This document shows positions 27,801 to 37,600 of a DNA stretch of 64,000 nucleotides, piece by piece (within the stretch, counting starts at the first letter, position 1; each line of letters begins with the position of its first letter). The notes under the pieces were generated by a model, which saw only the letters and a list, made by a program, of their open reading frames with translations, did no database searches and had not been told where the DNA came from. This stretch comes from DATDFB01 sp036522835 (GTDB taxonomy: Bacteria; Acidobacteriota; Thermoanaerobaculia; Gp7-AA8). A program made the translations under genes and the position numbers. Where the stretch lies: contig DATDFB010000296.1 in assembly GCA_036522835.1 (NCBI GenBank), positions 1 to 64,000 of the forward strand, read 5' to 3'.

Positions 27801-28881
27801 CCCGAGCGCCGCCACCGACGTCGCGACGAAGCTGACCTCTACGCCTGGTGCGTCGCCGTGCGTCACCTGCGCGATCCCGCAGCTCGCCTCGGGGAAATCG
27901 CAACCGATCGGGCAATTCTTCGACGCCACCGCGGGAGGAGTGTGGAGCGCCGCCGTCACGGCGCATCAGCGCGATCCGCAGCCGTCGAACAACAGCGTCA
28001 CCTGGAGCGTCAGCGGCGACACTCACATGGTCGTCTCGCCGGCGTTCCTCGTCACCGGCGGAACGGCCACGGTGTGGGCCGTCATGACGGCGGCCACGCC
28101 CGCCGTCACCTCGTCCGATTCCTCCGTCGTCTCCGTCGGTCCGATCACGAAGCCGAGCAGCACGCTGGGCACGTTCTCCGTCACCGGGTTGAAGCCGGGC
28201 ACGGCGACGCTGACGATCGCCAACGACAACGCGCTGCCGCTGACCGTCAGCGTCGTTGCGCCGGGAACGTCGCCGCGATTCCCGGGCGGGATGGCCATCA
28301 GCGTCGATCCGGGCAGTCCGACCTTCGACAAGCAGATCACCGTCACCGCCAAAGCGGCCGGAACCGCGCCGCTCACCGGCACCACCGCCACCGGCACCGT
28401 CATCGCCACGTTCGGCGGACAGGAGCTGGCGCGCGGCGACGTCACCGGGAGCGGCACGCTCGCGCTGCCCATCTTCCCGCGCGCCGCCGGCAGCATTCCG
28501 TACACGATCGCCTACGCCGGCGACGCGAATTTCCTGCCGCAAACCGTCACTGGAACAACGTTCGTGCAGAAGGGCAACGCCACGCTCGCGGCCACGCTCG
28601 AAGCGGCGCCCGGCGCAGCCGGAACGTTCACGCTGTACGTCCAGGCCACGGGCTCGCCGCGCGTGCCGCCGGGCGGTACGCTCTCCGTCATGAGCGGCGC
28701 GACGCAAATCGCGACGGTGCCGCTCGCGGTCGCGGGCAGCGTGTCGCTCGCCAAAGCGACGCTGACGAACCTCGGCGCCGCGCCGTCGCTGACGATCAAT
28801 TATCCGGGCGACGGGAACTACGTCTCCGGCTCGCAACAGGTCCGCGTCGTCGTGCCGCGCGCGCGCGGCGTCCGCCCCTGA
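24823..28881 (+). CDS. ELWxxDGT-repeat exported protein, paralogue C
   Basis: 1,352 residues from the ATG 12 bp after the stop of B, with a GAGGGA ribosome-binding site. The signal peptide MRTTLALLLFVCSFSASA precedes ETPYLVKDINTTN. Sixteen repeat positions are present, two altered (LWKTDATEAGT and TMTDGTLAGT), then ELWALPL. The Calx-beta (ADARAGEGGTTMRFTVSL), DUF11-like (NNGPSAATDV), BIG2-like and two Ig-like domains match B in order. The tail QQVRVVVPRARGVRP ends in Pro instead of the His seen in the other four. Gene C is followed by a scar of a further, deleted paralogue. Confidence 0.88.
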   Translation: MRTTLALLLFVCSFSASAETPYLVKDINTTNSHQIKSSVPSEFAKVGNTIYFAANTDPYGPELWTTDGTSGGTKLVADIVPGTSGSGPSGFSSVNGVFLFNARDVNHGIELWTSDGTAAGTHLLLDVNPGPSSGQPTGKFLYKTRLLFSADDGVNGRELWVTDGTAGGTRMLKDLNPGSVGSFPFNFTQLGGSVYFFAAGALWKTDATEAGTVQVAGVSGRSMVAAGSRLFFEGFSPESGREPWVSDGTAAGTHRILDVLPGTSGSTETSYVTPFVALDQRALFLANDGVHGRELWVTDGTAAGTHMVRDLLPGPKGPWDFSYPGLTAFNGRAYFSMSDADHGLEVWVTDGTEEGTQLFLDSAPGKTPGFPFYFTVSGGKLYFAAGSDYLSGSPLWVSDGTAAGTHRLRAPDELGLGFNDLVAPLWPVDGKIYFSGFTPLTGGEPWVTDGTDAGTHMIANIVADGAPSSNPYMFTPLGNLLFFHATEGTLAPSNVAEASLWRTDGTAAGTFKLRETGQHPPALLPAGNVLFFSQSFDPLTMTDGTLAGTGPADAYLQGKFGSNRLTSTFVFGDTVFALVNGVLWKTAAAPNAPAVNLGARNANGLIEAGGHWMFWAENGTFKMGLWTTDGTAAGTYAVFPDFGADDLLSPSNLVNAAGTIFFAKTLRDSNTTKLWKSDGTADGTVVVKEIGANVESIAAAGRRAFFVAGGSLWTSDGTAAGTVALTAVKSSPGSPTKLVPAGNRIVYVQYLPYPLSGTELWASDGTAAGTKLLMTFNAYLQPPAAVDGIVYLQGYDDAHGAELWTTDGTAEGTKLFVDVDPGPSGSFPDEFVKIGNTLYFRASTDTTGTELWALPLTDPVLSIADARAGEGGTTMRFTVSLAPAATQSVTVDYATSDGSARAGNDYDAASGTLTFAPGETSKTIDVRVRDDAAIEENETFSVTLRNAAGARVIRSEGIGIIDDDDAASDLALSVSFTANVFGIDAAMTISNNGPSAATDVATKLTSTPGASPCVTCAIPQLASGKSQPIGQFFDATAGGVWSAAVTAHQRDPQPSNNSVTWSVSGDTHMVVSPAFLVTGGTATVWAVMTAATPAVTSSDSSVVSVGPITKPSSTLGTFSVTGLKPGTATLTIANDNALPLTVSVVAPGTSPRFPGGMAISVDPGSPTFDKQITVTAKAAGTAPLTGTTATGTVIATFGGQELARGDVTGSGTLALPIFPRAAGSIPYTIAYAGDANFLPQTVTGTTFVQKGNATLAATLEAAPGAAGTFTLYVQATGSPRVPPGGTLSVMSGATQIATVPLAVAGSVSLAKATLTNLGAAPSLTINYPGDGNYVSGSQQVRVVVPRARGVRP

Positions 28882-28887
28882 TCCCGA

Positions 28888-28987
28888 TGAAAACTCCTTC
28901 TCTTCCGCGCCGGCAGCCGGACCCGCAGCGGCGCGACATTGATGTGCACCGATGTGTGCCGCGCTCGGTCCGCGACGCACCACATCG
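28888..28987 (+). pseudogene. Deletion remnant of a sixth ELWxxDGT paralogue
   Basis: Seven bases after gene C, ATGAAAACTCC matches the start context of paralogue E (ATGAGAACCTCC, 5 bp after gene D). Within about 40 bp the sequence jumps to GACATTGATGTGCACC and then CGCTCGGTCCGCGACG, which corresponds to the last codons and downstream region of E (GGACATTGATGTACAC, CTCGGTCCGCGGCG). Nearly the entire coding region appears to have been deleted, leaving a 33-codon frame. Confidence 0.6.
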
Positions 28988-29353
28988 ATGATTACCTCTC
29001 CGATTCGCACGGCCTGCGCACTCTCCGCAGCGGCGGCGTTCTTCGTGGCCATCGCCGCGATCGTCACCGACGGCGCGGCGGGAACTGGGTCGAGCTCGCG
29101 ACGGCGCGCAAGTGTGATCGTGCTCGATGCCAATCGCATGTTCCACGAGACCGGCGCTCGCGAGGGCGAGTACGAAGAGTTCGCGCGCTTTTCGATCAGC
29201 ACGACCTGCATGACAGTGAACTGCGCAGTGAAGAACGGCAATCGCCTGCAGTGGGCGCTCATGAACTGGAACGGCGACGACGTCGAGTTTCGGATCCGTC
29301 TGAAGCTGCATCGCTGCGGCAAGATCGCCGACGACGTCGATGAGTCGTCCTGA
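28988..29353 (+). CDS. Chimeric small protein: truncated membrane-protein N-terminus joined to unrelated C-terminus
   Basis: 121 residues. The first 29 (MITSPIRTACALSAAAAFFV...) are the same as those of the four-helix membrane protein at 38677-39057, and the upstream bases also match. After IVTDG the sequences part: this copy continues SRRRASVIVLDANRMFHETG and ends in a probable small beta domain (CMTVNCAVKNGNRLQWAL, DVEFRIRLKLHRC). The second part keeps strong GC third-position bias, so it may be a fragment of a real gene captured by the deletion junction. Whether the fusion is expressed is unknown. A non-coding scar is the alternative. Confidence 0.5.
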   Translation: MITSPIRTACALSAAAAFFVAIAAIVTDGAAGTGSSSRRRASVIVLDANRMFHETGAREGEYEEFARFSISTTCMTVNCAVKNGNRLQWALMNWNGDDVEFRIRLKLHRCGKIADDVDESS

Positions 29354-29357
29354 TGCG

Positions 29358-29924
29358 CTAGCGATCAACAGCGCGTCGGGCCGCCCACCCCTCGAGCTCC
29401 AGCCCCTGCACGCGCGCGTCGTTCGGCAAGGCCTTCTTCACGGCGGCGAGGATCTCGGCGGGCTGGCGCTTTCCTTCCAGGCGCGGGACCTGCGATACGC
29501 GGACGGAGCCGTCGCGATTGACCGCGACGACGAAGATGTTTCCATCAGCCAGGTCGAACCGGCGGCCGCCGCCTTCGAACACGTCCGCGAACACGTAGCG
29601 GCGGAAGACCGTGACCGGCTGCGCCTCGAACTGCTTCACGCCTCTCTCTGTGTACGCGAAGCGAAAGGTGTGCTTCCGCTCGTCACCGGCGCTTCCGTAT
29701 TCAAAGCCGAGATCGGCGCGCGGCGGATCCCACTGCGGTACGAACAGAACGTGGCACACCGGGACAGGCTCGTCGCTTCCCTCGTACACGTAGTGCGACT
29801 CCAAGTGCGCGTGCTTGCTGAGTGTTGCCGTATTCCCGTGCGTCCCGTGCCTGCCGACGCCGAGCCAACACCCGGCGCTCACCGCGAGCAGGACAACACC
29901 TACGGACAACGTTCGTGACGGCAT
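29358..29924 (-). CDS. Hypothetical exported protein, possible lipoprotein
   Basis: 188 residues, not recognised. The N-terminus MPSRTLSVGVVLLAVSAGC is a signal sequence with Cys19 in a near-lipobox (VSAGC; the residue at -3 is Ser, so lipidation is uncertain). The body is mixed alpha/beta (HYVYEGSDEPVPVCHVLFVP, HTFRFAYTERGVKQFEAQPV, RRFDLADGNIFVVAVNRDG), with a final helix PAEILAAVKKALPNDARV. It lies between the chimeric ORF (convergent, 4 bp away) and the second coiled-coil gene on the same strand. It has no counterpart beside the first cassette. Confidence 0.7.
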   Translation of the reverse strand: MPSRTLSVGVVLLAVSAGCWLGVGRHGTHGNTATLSKHAHLESHYVYEGSDEPVPVCHVLFVPQWDPPRADLGFEYGSAGDERKHTFRFAYTERGVKQFEAQPVTVFRRYVFADVFEGGGRRFDLADGNIFVVAVNRDGSVRVSQVPRLEGKRQPAEILAAVKKALPNDARVQGLELEGWAARRAVDR

Positions 29925-29964
29925 GCCCTCAACATACGCATGCCGCCACCGATCCGCAAGCTAC

Positions 29965-30477
29965 CTACCGCATCGGTCTGGCGCGCCCGTCGCGGATGGC
30001 TTGTTCCACCATCACCCGCAGCTTGGCCTCGATCTCCTTCTCCATCGCGTCCATGCGCTGCTCGAGCTCGCGCATGCGCGCGCTGACGGCGCGGTCGCGC
30101 TCGCGGAGGCGCTGGAGCTCGCCGGGCTCGCCCGTGGCCTTGCCGTCCTCGATGGCGTCGATGCGGTGGTCGAGCCGCCTCTCCTCCGCGGCCAGCGCCT
30201 TCTCTTCGGGCTTCAGCGCATGCGCCGGCGCCCACAGCGCGTCGGCGTCGCGAAGGAAGGCCTCGTCGCGGATCACGTACTCCCGTCCGTCGATGCGCGT
30301 CCAGAGATATGACCCGCCGCCGAGCCGTTTCTGCAGGCCGACGAAGAACTCGATCGACGAGCCCGACATCATCGTCACGTCCGTTTTTCCGAAGTGCAGC
30401 ACGTAGGCGTCGCCGCGCCGCCACGCCGCGCCGGTCGAGAGAGCGAGGAGCATCAGAAGCAGCATTGTTCGTCGCAT
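29965..30477 (-). CDS. Small exported or membrane-anchored coiled-coil protein, copy 2
   Basis: 170 residues, the same length as 20170-20682 and about 90% identical; most changes lie in the leader and the coiled coil. Hydrophobic leader MRRTMLLLMLLALSTGAAW, beta-rich core (VLHFGKTDVTMMSGSSIEFF), then a charged coiled coil ending GRARPMR. The ATG at 30477 was chosen because it aligns with copy 1; the frame is open further upstream. It is divergent to paralogue D over 73 bp. Confidence 0.82.
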   Translation of the reverse strand: MRRTMLLLMLLALSTGAAWRRGDAYVLHFGKTDVTMMSGSSIEFFVGLQKRLGGGSYLWTRIDGREYVIRDEAFLRDADALWAPAHALKPEEKALAAEERRLDHRIDAIEDGKATGEPGELQRLRERDRAVSARMRELEQRMDAMEKEIEAKLRVMVEQAIRDGRARPMR

Positions 30478-30517
30478 ATCCCTTGGACGGCGCCCGCGCC
30501 ACGCCGGTTGGGATTCT

Positions 30518-30550
30518 TGATAAAATGCAGCCTCGTCCGTCGATCCCATC
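30518..30550 (+). promoter_or_regulatory. Conserved leader upstream of ELWxxDGT gene D
   Basis: TGATAAAATG, then CCTCGTCCGTCGATCCC and ATC before the ATG, with GGTTGGGATTC just upstream as in front of gene B. TAAAAT sits 24 nt before the start codon. There is no recognisable Shine-Dalgarno. Confidence 0.5.
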
Positions 30551-33500
30551 ATGCGAACATCCCTCGCCCTCCTGCTCTTCGTCTGCTCGTTTTCCGCCTC
30601 GGCGCAGACGCCGGTCCTCGTCAAAGACATCAACACCACCAACTCGCGCGACCTCAAGTCGTCGGTTCCGACCGAGTTCGCCAAGGCCGGCAACACCGTC
30701 TTCTTCGCCGCCAGCACCGATGCCTACGGCAGCGAGCTCTGGAGCACGGACGGCACGAGCGCCGGCACGAAGCTCGTCGCCGACATCGTCCCCGGCACCT
30801 CGAGCTCGAGTCCCGGCGCCTTCCGCACCGTCAACGGCGTACTCCTCTTCAGCGCGCGCGACGCCAATCACGGCGTCGAGCTCTGGACGAGCGACGGCAC
30901 CGCCGCCGGCACGCACCTCTTTCTCGACCTCAATCCCGGCCCGAGCTCGGCGCAGGCGTTCTTCGCCTCCTTCAACTACAAGAACGGGACGTTCTTCACC
31001 GCCGACGACGGCGTGAACGGGCGCGAGCTCTGGTTCACCGACGGCACGGCGGCGGGCACGCGCATCGTCAAGGACATCAATCCCGGCAGCGCCGGATCGT
31101 TCCCGTCGAGCCTCACGATCTTCGGTGGCAGCGTCTACTTTTTCACCACGGGCGGGCTGTGGAAGACCGACGGCACGGACGCGGGCACGGTCAAGGTCGC
31201 CTCCGTGAGCGGCCGCGGCCTGGCCGCGGCGGGCTCGCAGCTTTTCTTCGACGGCTATTCGCCGGACGCCGGCGTCGAGCCGTGGGTCAGCGACGGCACG
31301 GAGGCGGGGACGCATCAGATCGCCGACATCCTGCCGGGCCCGAACGGCTCGACGGACTCGATCTATCCCATCACGTACGTCCCCATCGGCAACCGTGCGC
31401 TCTTCCTCGCCAAAGACGGCGTGCACGGGCGCGAGCTCTGGGTCACCGACGGCACCGCCGCCGGAACGCACATGGTCCACGATTTCCTGCCGGGCCCGAA
31501 AGGGGCGTGGGACTTCGGCGTTCCGTTCATCAAGGTGCTGAACGGCCGCGCGTACTTTGCGGCGAGCGATGGCGCGCATGGCGATGAGTTGTGGGTGAGC
31601 GACGGCACCGAATCCGGGACGAGCCGCGTCCTCGACTCCGCGTCCGGCTCCGGATTCAGCTACCCCTTCGCGCTCACGCTCTCCGGAGCGAAGCTCTTCT
31701 TCTGGGCCGGCACCGATTCTCTGTCCGGCTCGTCGTTGTGGGTGTCGGACGGCACGGCCGCCGGCACGCATCGCCTCGGCGCCGCGGACAGGCTCGGCCT
31801 CGGTAACGTCAGCTACGGCGCGATCTGGCCCGTCGACGGGAAGGTCTACTTCAACGGATCGACGCCGCTGACGGGAAGCGAGCCGTGGGTGTCGGACGGA
31901 ACCGACGCGGGGACGCGCATGATCGCCAACCTCGCTCCGGACGGCGCGCCGTCATCGAATCCCGGTGCGCTCACGCGCGCGGGCAACCTGCTGGTTTTCT
32001 ACGCCAGCGACGGGACGCCGGTCACCAACTCGGCCGAAGCCACCGTGTGGCGGACCGACGGCACGCCGGCGGGGACGTTCAAGTTGATCGACAAGGCCAA
32101 GAGCGGATGGACGTTCACCTCCTTCGGACCGTTCGCTCTTTTCAAAGAGCCCTTTGACAACAGCCCCGTGTTCATCACCGACGGCACCGTCGACGGGACC
32201 GGACCGGCCACCAGCTTCCTCAGCCGCTTCGATTCCCCGAAGGTTCAAACGTATTGGCGCTTCGGCGACACGCTCTTCGCCGCGGCCGGCGGCAGCGGGA
32301 CTTTCGATACCTTCCTTTGGAAAACCACCGCGGCGTTGAACGCCCCGGCGGTGAACCTCGGCGCGAAGTCGCCGTTCGGCATGATCGAGGCCGGCGGGCA
32401 TTGGATGTTCTATGCCCAGGCGCCGCGCGGCGTGTACTACTACGGTCTTTGGACCACGGACGGTACGCCTCAGGGAACGTACGCTGTCGTTCCCGAGCTC
32501 GGCGACACCGCCTCGCAGTCGCCCGATCCGATGGTCAACGCCGGCGGGACGATCTTTTTCTCGATGCAGTTGCGCGACGAAAAGACGAAGCTGTGGAAGA
32601 GCGACGGCACGTTCGACGGCACCGTGCCGGTCAAGGAAATCCCCCAGGGCGTCTTTTCACTGACCGCCGCCGGGCGGCGCGTCTTCTTCGTCACGAACGC
32701 CGGCAGCTTCAACTCGCCTGACAAAACGCTCTGGACGAGCGACGGAACCGCCGAAGGCACGGTCGCCCTCGCGAACGTGAAGCTGCAGGACGCGCGCGGC
32801 GCGCTCGTCGCCGCCGGCAACCGCGTTCTGTTCGCTCAGTACGACAACGACACCGGGTATCACCTCTGGACGAGCGACGGCACGGTGGAGGGAACGAAGC
32901 TGCTCAGGGATCTGAACAGAGTCTTCCCGAGCTTCACCAACATCGACGGCACGCTGTACTTCGCCGGCAACGACGACGCGCACGGCTCCGAGCTGTGGAC
33001 GACGGACGGCACGGCGGAGGGGACGAAGCTCCTTGCCGACGTGAATCCCGGTCCGGCCAGCTCCAACCCGGCAGAGTTCACAAAGATCGGCGACACGCTC
33101 TACTTCAGCGCCTCCGAGGAGAGCGTCGGACGCGAGCTGTGGGCGCTGCCGCTCGCCGATCCGGCGCTCTCCATTGCCGACGCGCGCGTCGCCGAGGGGG
33201 GCAGCGGGACGGCTGCGATGCGCTTCACCGTGACCCTCACGCCCGCGGCGCAGCAGAGCGTGACCGTCGACTACGCGACCTCCGACGGCACCGCGCGCGC
33301 CGGTGACGACTACGACGCCGCGTCGGGCACCCTGATCTTTGCTCCCGGCGAGACGGCCAAGACGATCGACGTCCGCGTGCGCGGCGACGCCGCCTCCGAG
33401 GGGAACGAGACGTTCTTCGTGGCCCTCCGCAGCGCCCACGGCGCGCGCGTCGTCCGGAGCGACGCGGCGGGCATCATCGACGATGACGACGCCTCCGCCG

Positions 33501-34654
33501 ACGTGAGCGTCGCGGTGAAGTTCTCACCCGCGTCGTTTTCCGGCATCGTCGACGACGTCGTCGTCTCCAACGCCGGCCCGCGCGCCGCGACCAACATCGC
33601 CACCAACATCACCTCGACCCTCAGCCAATCGCCGTGCAACTGCGCGCCCTCGCAGCTCGCGCCGGGCGCGTCGCAAACGTTGCTCCGCTTTTCCCCCCGT
33701 CCGTCCGGCTACCTCTCCGCCTCCGTCACGGCGCGGGAGCGCGATCCGCAGGCCGCGAACAACACGGCGACGTGGACGATGAACGGCGACCAGACGCTGG
33801 GCATCGACCGCGCCTATCTCTTCACCGGCGGCACCGCGAACGGCGCGGCGTATACGTTCCGCGAGAACCCGGCCATTGTGCTGTCCGATCCCTCCGTCCT
33901 CTCCGTCGGCACCCTCGAGCGCAACGCCGCGAACGGCTTCACGACGTTCAAGATCACGGCCCTCAAGCCGGGGACGACCACGCTGAGCATCAACGGGCAG
34001 GGAACGCAGCAACTGACCGTCATCGTGGCCGAGCCCGGAACGGTGCCGCGCTTCCCCGGCGGCGTGTCGATCGCCACCGACTTTTCCGCCACCCGTCTCG
34101 ACCGTCCCATCACCGTCACGGTCAGCGCCATCGGCACGTCGCCGTACAACGGCGCGGCGCCCACCGGCACCGTGACGGTCACGGCGGGAGGGACGGAGGT
34201 GGCGCACGGCATCATCGACAGCACGCGGGCCATCCGGTTGCCGTTCTACCTCCGCTCGCTCAACGCCGTGCCGATCACGATCGCCTACAGCGGCGACGCG
34301 AACTTCGCCCCGCAAACCGTGAGCGGCAGCGTCTTCGGCCAAAAGGCGCAGACGACGCTGACGGCGACGTTGCAGGCCGTTCCCGGCGCCGCCGGAACGT
34401 TCGTGCTGAACGTCGATGCCGCCGGCTCGCCGGTTGTGCCGCCGGCCGGCACGCTCTCCGTCCTGAGCGGCACGACGGAGATTGCCAAGGTGACGCTCAC
34501 CGCCGCGGGCAGCGTGTCGACGGCGAAGGCGACGCTCTCGAGTCTTCCGGCCGCGCCGGCGCTGACGGTGAGCTATCCGGGCGACAGCCTCCATCTCTCC
34601 ACGGCCCAACAGGTGCGCGTCGTCATCCCCCGCACGCGCGCGGTGCGCCACTGA
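30551..34654 (+). CDS. ELWxxDGT-repeat exported protein, paralogue D
   Basis: 1,367 residues, the longest of the five. The signal peptide MRTSLALLLFVCSFSASA is followed by QTPVLVKDINTTNS. Sixteen repeat positions (one weak, FITDGTVDGT) close with ELWALPL. The order Calx-beta (VAEGGSGTAAMRFTVTL), DUF11-like (NAGPRAATNIATN), BIG2-like and two Ig-like domains (IAYSGDANFAPQ, VSYPGDSLHLS) is kept. The tail is QQVRVVIPRTRAVRH. It shares its upstream region with the divergent coiled-coil gene and is followed after 5 bp by paralogue E, repeating the arrangement around B and C. Confidence 0.88.
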   Translation: MRTSLALLLFVCSFSASAQTPVLVKDINTTNSRDLKSSVPTEFAKAGNTVFFAASTDAYGSELWSTDGTSAGTKLVADIVPGTSSSSPGAFRTVNGVLLFSARDANHGVELWTSDGTAAGTHLFLDLNPGPSSAQAFFASFNYKNGTFFTADDGVNGRELWFTDGTAAGTRIVKDINPGSAGSFPSSLTIFGGSVYFFTTGGLWKTDGTDAGTVKVASVSGRGLAAAGSQLFFDGYSPDAGVEPWVSDGTEAGTHQIADILPGPNGSTDSIYPITYVPIGNRALFLAKDGVHGRELWVTDGTAAGTHMVHDFLPGPKGAWDFGVPFIKVLNGRAYFAASDGAHGDELWVSDGTESGTSRVLDSASGSGFSYPFALTLSGAKLFFWAGTDSLSGSSLWVSDGTAAGTHRLGAADRLGLGNVSYGAIWPVDGKVYFNGSTPLTGSEPWVSDGTDAGTRMIANLAPDGAPSSNPGALTRAGNLLVFYASDGTPVTNSAEATVWRTDGTPAGTFKLIDKAKSGWTFTSFGPFALFKEPFDNSPVFITDGTVDGTGPATSFLSRFDSPKVQTYWRFGDTLFAAAGGSGTFDTFLWKTTAALNAPAVNLGAKSPFGMIEAGGHWMFYAQAPRGVYYYGLWTTDGTPQGTYAVVPELGDTASQSPDPMVNAGGTIFFSMQLRDEKTKLWKSDGTFDGTVPVKEIPQGVFSLTAAGRRVFFVTNAGSFNSPDKTLWTSDGTAEGTVALANVKLQDARGALVAAGNRVLFAQYDNDTGYHLWTSDGTVEGTKLLRDLNRVFPSFTNIDGTLYFAGNDDAHGSELWTTDGTAEGTKLLADVNPGPASSNPAEFTKIGDTLYFSASEESVGRELWALPLADPALSIADARVAEGGSGTAAMRFTVTLTPAAQQSVTVDYATSDGTARAGDDYDAASGTLIFAPGETAKTIDVRVRGDAASEGNETFFVALRSAHGARVVRSDAAGIIDDDDASADVSVAVKFSPASFSGIVDDVVVSNAGPRAATNIATNITSTLSQSPCNCAPSQLAPGASQTLLRFSPRPSGYLSASVTARERDPQAANNTATWTMNGDQTLGIDRAYLFTGGTANGAAYTFRENPAIVLSDPSVLSVGTLERNAANGFTTFKITALKPGTTTLSINGQGTQQLTVIVAEPGTVPRFPGGVSIATDFSATRLDRPITVTVSAIGTSPYNGAAPTGTVTVTAGGTEVAHGIIDSTRAIRLPFYLRSLNAVPITIAYSGDANFAPQTVSGSVFGQKAQTTLTATLQAVPGAAGTFVLNVDAAGSPVVPPAGTLSVLSGTTEIAKVTLTAAGSVSTAKATLSSLPAAPALTVSYPGDSLHLSTAQQVRVVIPRTRAVRH

Positions 34655-34659
34655 CTCCG

Positions 34660-37600
34660 ATGAGAACCTCCGCGCTCGCCGTTCTCCTCTCGCTGGCCGC
34701 GCCGCTCGCCGCGCGCGCGCAGGAGCCGGCATATCTCGTCCGGGACATCAACACCGTCACGAGCTCGAGCCCGAGCTCGTCGTCGCCGTACGGCTTCTTT
34801 CGCTTCGGATCGCGCATCGTCTTCGCCGCCGCCGGCAGCGACGGCATCGAGCTCTGGTCGACGGACGGCACCCCCGCCGGCACGGCGGAGATCGCCAATA
34901 TCTACGGGAGCTCCGGATCGTCGTCGCCGTCGCGCTTCGCCATCGTCAACGGCAAGCTGCTCTTCAACGCTCTCGACGCCACCCACGGCGAAGAGCTGTG
35001 GGTCTCGGACGGCACGGCCGCAAACACGCGGCTGCTCGCCGACATCCAGCCCGGCTCCGCCGGCTCGCGGCCGGGAGACCGCATCGTCTATGGCGGGAAG
35101 TTGATCTTCGCGGCCACGGAGAACCTCGACGGCACGGAGCTTTGGACGACGGACGGCACGCCCGCCGGCACGATGTTGCTCAAGGATCTGAGGCCGGGCT
35201 CTGCCGGCTCCGAGCCGAGCTCGTTCGTGCTGTTCAACGGCAGTGTCTACTTCATCGCGGACGGCGCGCTCTGGAAAACCGACGGAACGGCCGGCGGTAC
35301 GGTGAAGGTGAAATCGGCGAACATTTTCGGGAGTCTCACCGTCGCCGGCTCGCGGCTGTATTTCGCCGCCAGCAGCACACCCGACTTCGTGTTCGGGCCG
35401 TGGGTCAGCGACGGGACGGACGCGGGCACGCAGCCGCTCGCTCCCTCCTCGCCGGGGAGCTTCGCGACGAGCTTCATGCCGTTCGGCGACGGGGTGTTGT
35501 TTCAAAACCTCGGGAAGCTCTGGATCAGCGACGGCACGGCCGCCGGCACGCGCGTCGTGCGCGACGACGTGCTGCTTTCGACGACGCCCGGCTTCGCCGT
35601 GGCCGGCAACATCGCCTATTTCGCGGCGTCGTCGGCGACGCTGAGCGAGGCGGAGCTGTGGCGGACGGACGGCACCGCCGCGGGCACGTTCCTCGTCCGC
35701 GACATCGCGCCGGGCCCGGCGAACGGCGGCGTGCGCGGCCTCGTCGCCGCCGGCGACAAGGTCTACTTCGTGGCCACGTCGAGCGCCGCCGGCCGGCTCA
35801 CGCTCTGGGTCAGCGACGGCACCGCCGCCGGCACGCGCCAGGTCAAAGCCGCGGGACTGGCCGTCGGCTTCCCCCCGTCGGGCCCGACGCTCGCGAACAT
35901 CGACGGCACGATCTGGTTCTCCGGCGCGAACGCGCTGAACGGCTATGAGCTGTGGAAGAGCGACGGCACCGACGCCGGAACGACGATGGTGGCGAACATC
36001 AGTGCCGACCTCCCGCCCGGCTCGTTCCCGCGCAACTTCACCGCTGCCGGCGGGCTCCTTTTCTTCGATGCCTGGAACGGCCTCGGCACGTTCACGGACC
36101 CGAATCAGTTGCCGCGATCGCTCTGGCGCACCGACGGCACCGCCGCCGGCACGATCGAGCTGACGGACCTGCCGTTCGCCGCGGCCACCGCCGCCGGCAG
36201 CAGGATCTACTTCATGAAAAACAACAAGCTCTGGACGAGCGACGGCACGCCCGAGGGAACGGGGCCGGACACGGAGCTCGCGCGCCGCTTTCCGGCGGGA
36301 TTCAACCTGCAAGGAGTGGTGGGCGACCGCATCTTCGCGTACGCATATCCCAACACCTGGATGACGACCGCGGCCGCCGGCGCGCCTGCGTACAACCTCG
36401 GCGACTTCGCCGGGTACGGCTTCGTCGACGTCGCCGGACTGACGCTCTTCTTTGCCTCGAACGCGACCGGAAACAACAGCGCGTTGTGGAGGACCGACGG
36501 CACGCCCGGCGGCACGTTCCGCATTGCCGCGGATGTCGCGAACCTTCAGCGCAGCGCCGCCGTGTCCAACGGCATCCTCTACTTCTCGTACGACAAGAAA
36601 CTCTGGAAGAGCGACGGCACGCCGGACGGCACGGGCGTCGTGAAGTCTGGCCTGCCGCAGGACGGCAATCGCTTCGTCGCGGCCGGGAAGAACGTCTTCT
36701 TCACCGTGAATACGCAGCTTTGGGTGACCGACGGGACGGAAGCCGGAACGCACGCGCTTCCGGCCTTTCCGAACGCCGGTCCCGCCGCCGCGGGCGACCG
36801 CGCGGTCTTCATCGTGAACAACGCGACCGGCTACGCGTTGTGGGTGAGCGACGGCACGGCGGAGGGAACGCGTCAGCTGCGGCCGCCCCAGTTCTTCGAC
36901 ATCCTCGGCCTCGCCACGGTGGGCGGTCTCGTCTACTTCACGATGGGTGACGATCGCGGCGTCGAGCCGTGGGTCACGGACGGCACGCCGGAGGGGACGC
37001 TGCGCGCTGCCGACGTCGAGCCGGGAAGCGCCGGCAGTTTCCCGCATGACTTCGCGCTCGCCGGCGATCGGATTTACTTCAGCGCCACGACGTCGGCGGC
37101 GGGCACGGAGCTGTGGGCGATCTCGATCGCGCAGCGGTTGACGATCGGCGATGCTCGCGTGTCCGAGGGAGACTCGGCGGACGGTGTGGCGCGCTTTACC
37201 GTGACCCTGTCGGCGGCGGCGAAGCAGAGCGTGAGCGTCGACTACGCGACCGCCGACGGCAGCGCGCACGCCGGCAGCGACTACGACGCGGCCGCGGGGA
37301 CGCTGACGTTCGCGCCGGGCGAGACCGCGAAGAGCATCGACGTGCGCGTCCACGGCGACACCGCCACGAACGGCAACCGCATCTTCTTCGTCACGCTGAA
37401 GAACGCCGCCGGCGCCGCCATTGACAAGGCCTCAGGCAGCGGCGTCATCGAAGACGATGACCAGACCGCCGACCTCGGCCTGGCCCTCGACATCTTCGGC
37501 GCCGTGCCGGGCATCGTCGTCGCCAACGTCGCGAACAACGGCCCGAGCGTGGCCACGAACGCGGCCGTCACGACCACGGTCACGCCGCGGGCAAGCTCCT

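Noticed and set aside
20776..29322. A 2,848-codon open frame on the minus strand across paralogues B and C
   Set aside because: It is the antisense shadow of the two genes. The translation is a low-complexity Arg/Gly/Ala/Asp series without a domain, while the plus strand gives signal peptides and known domains.
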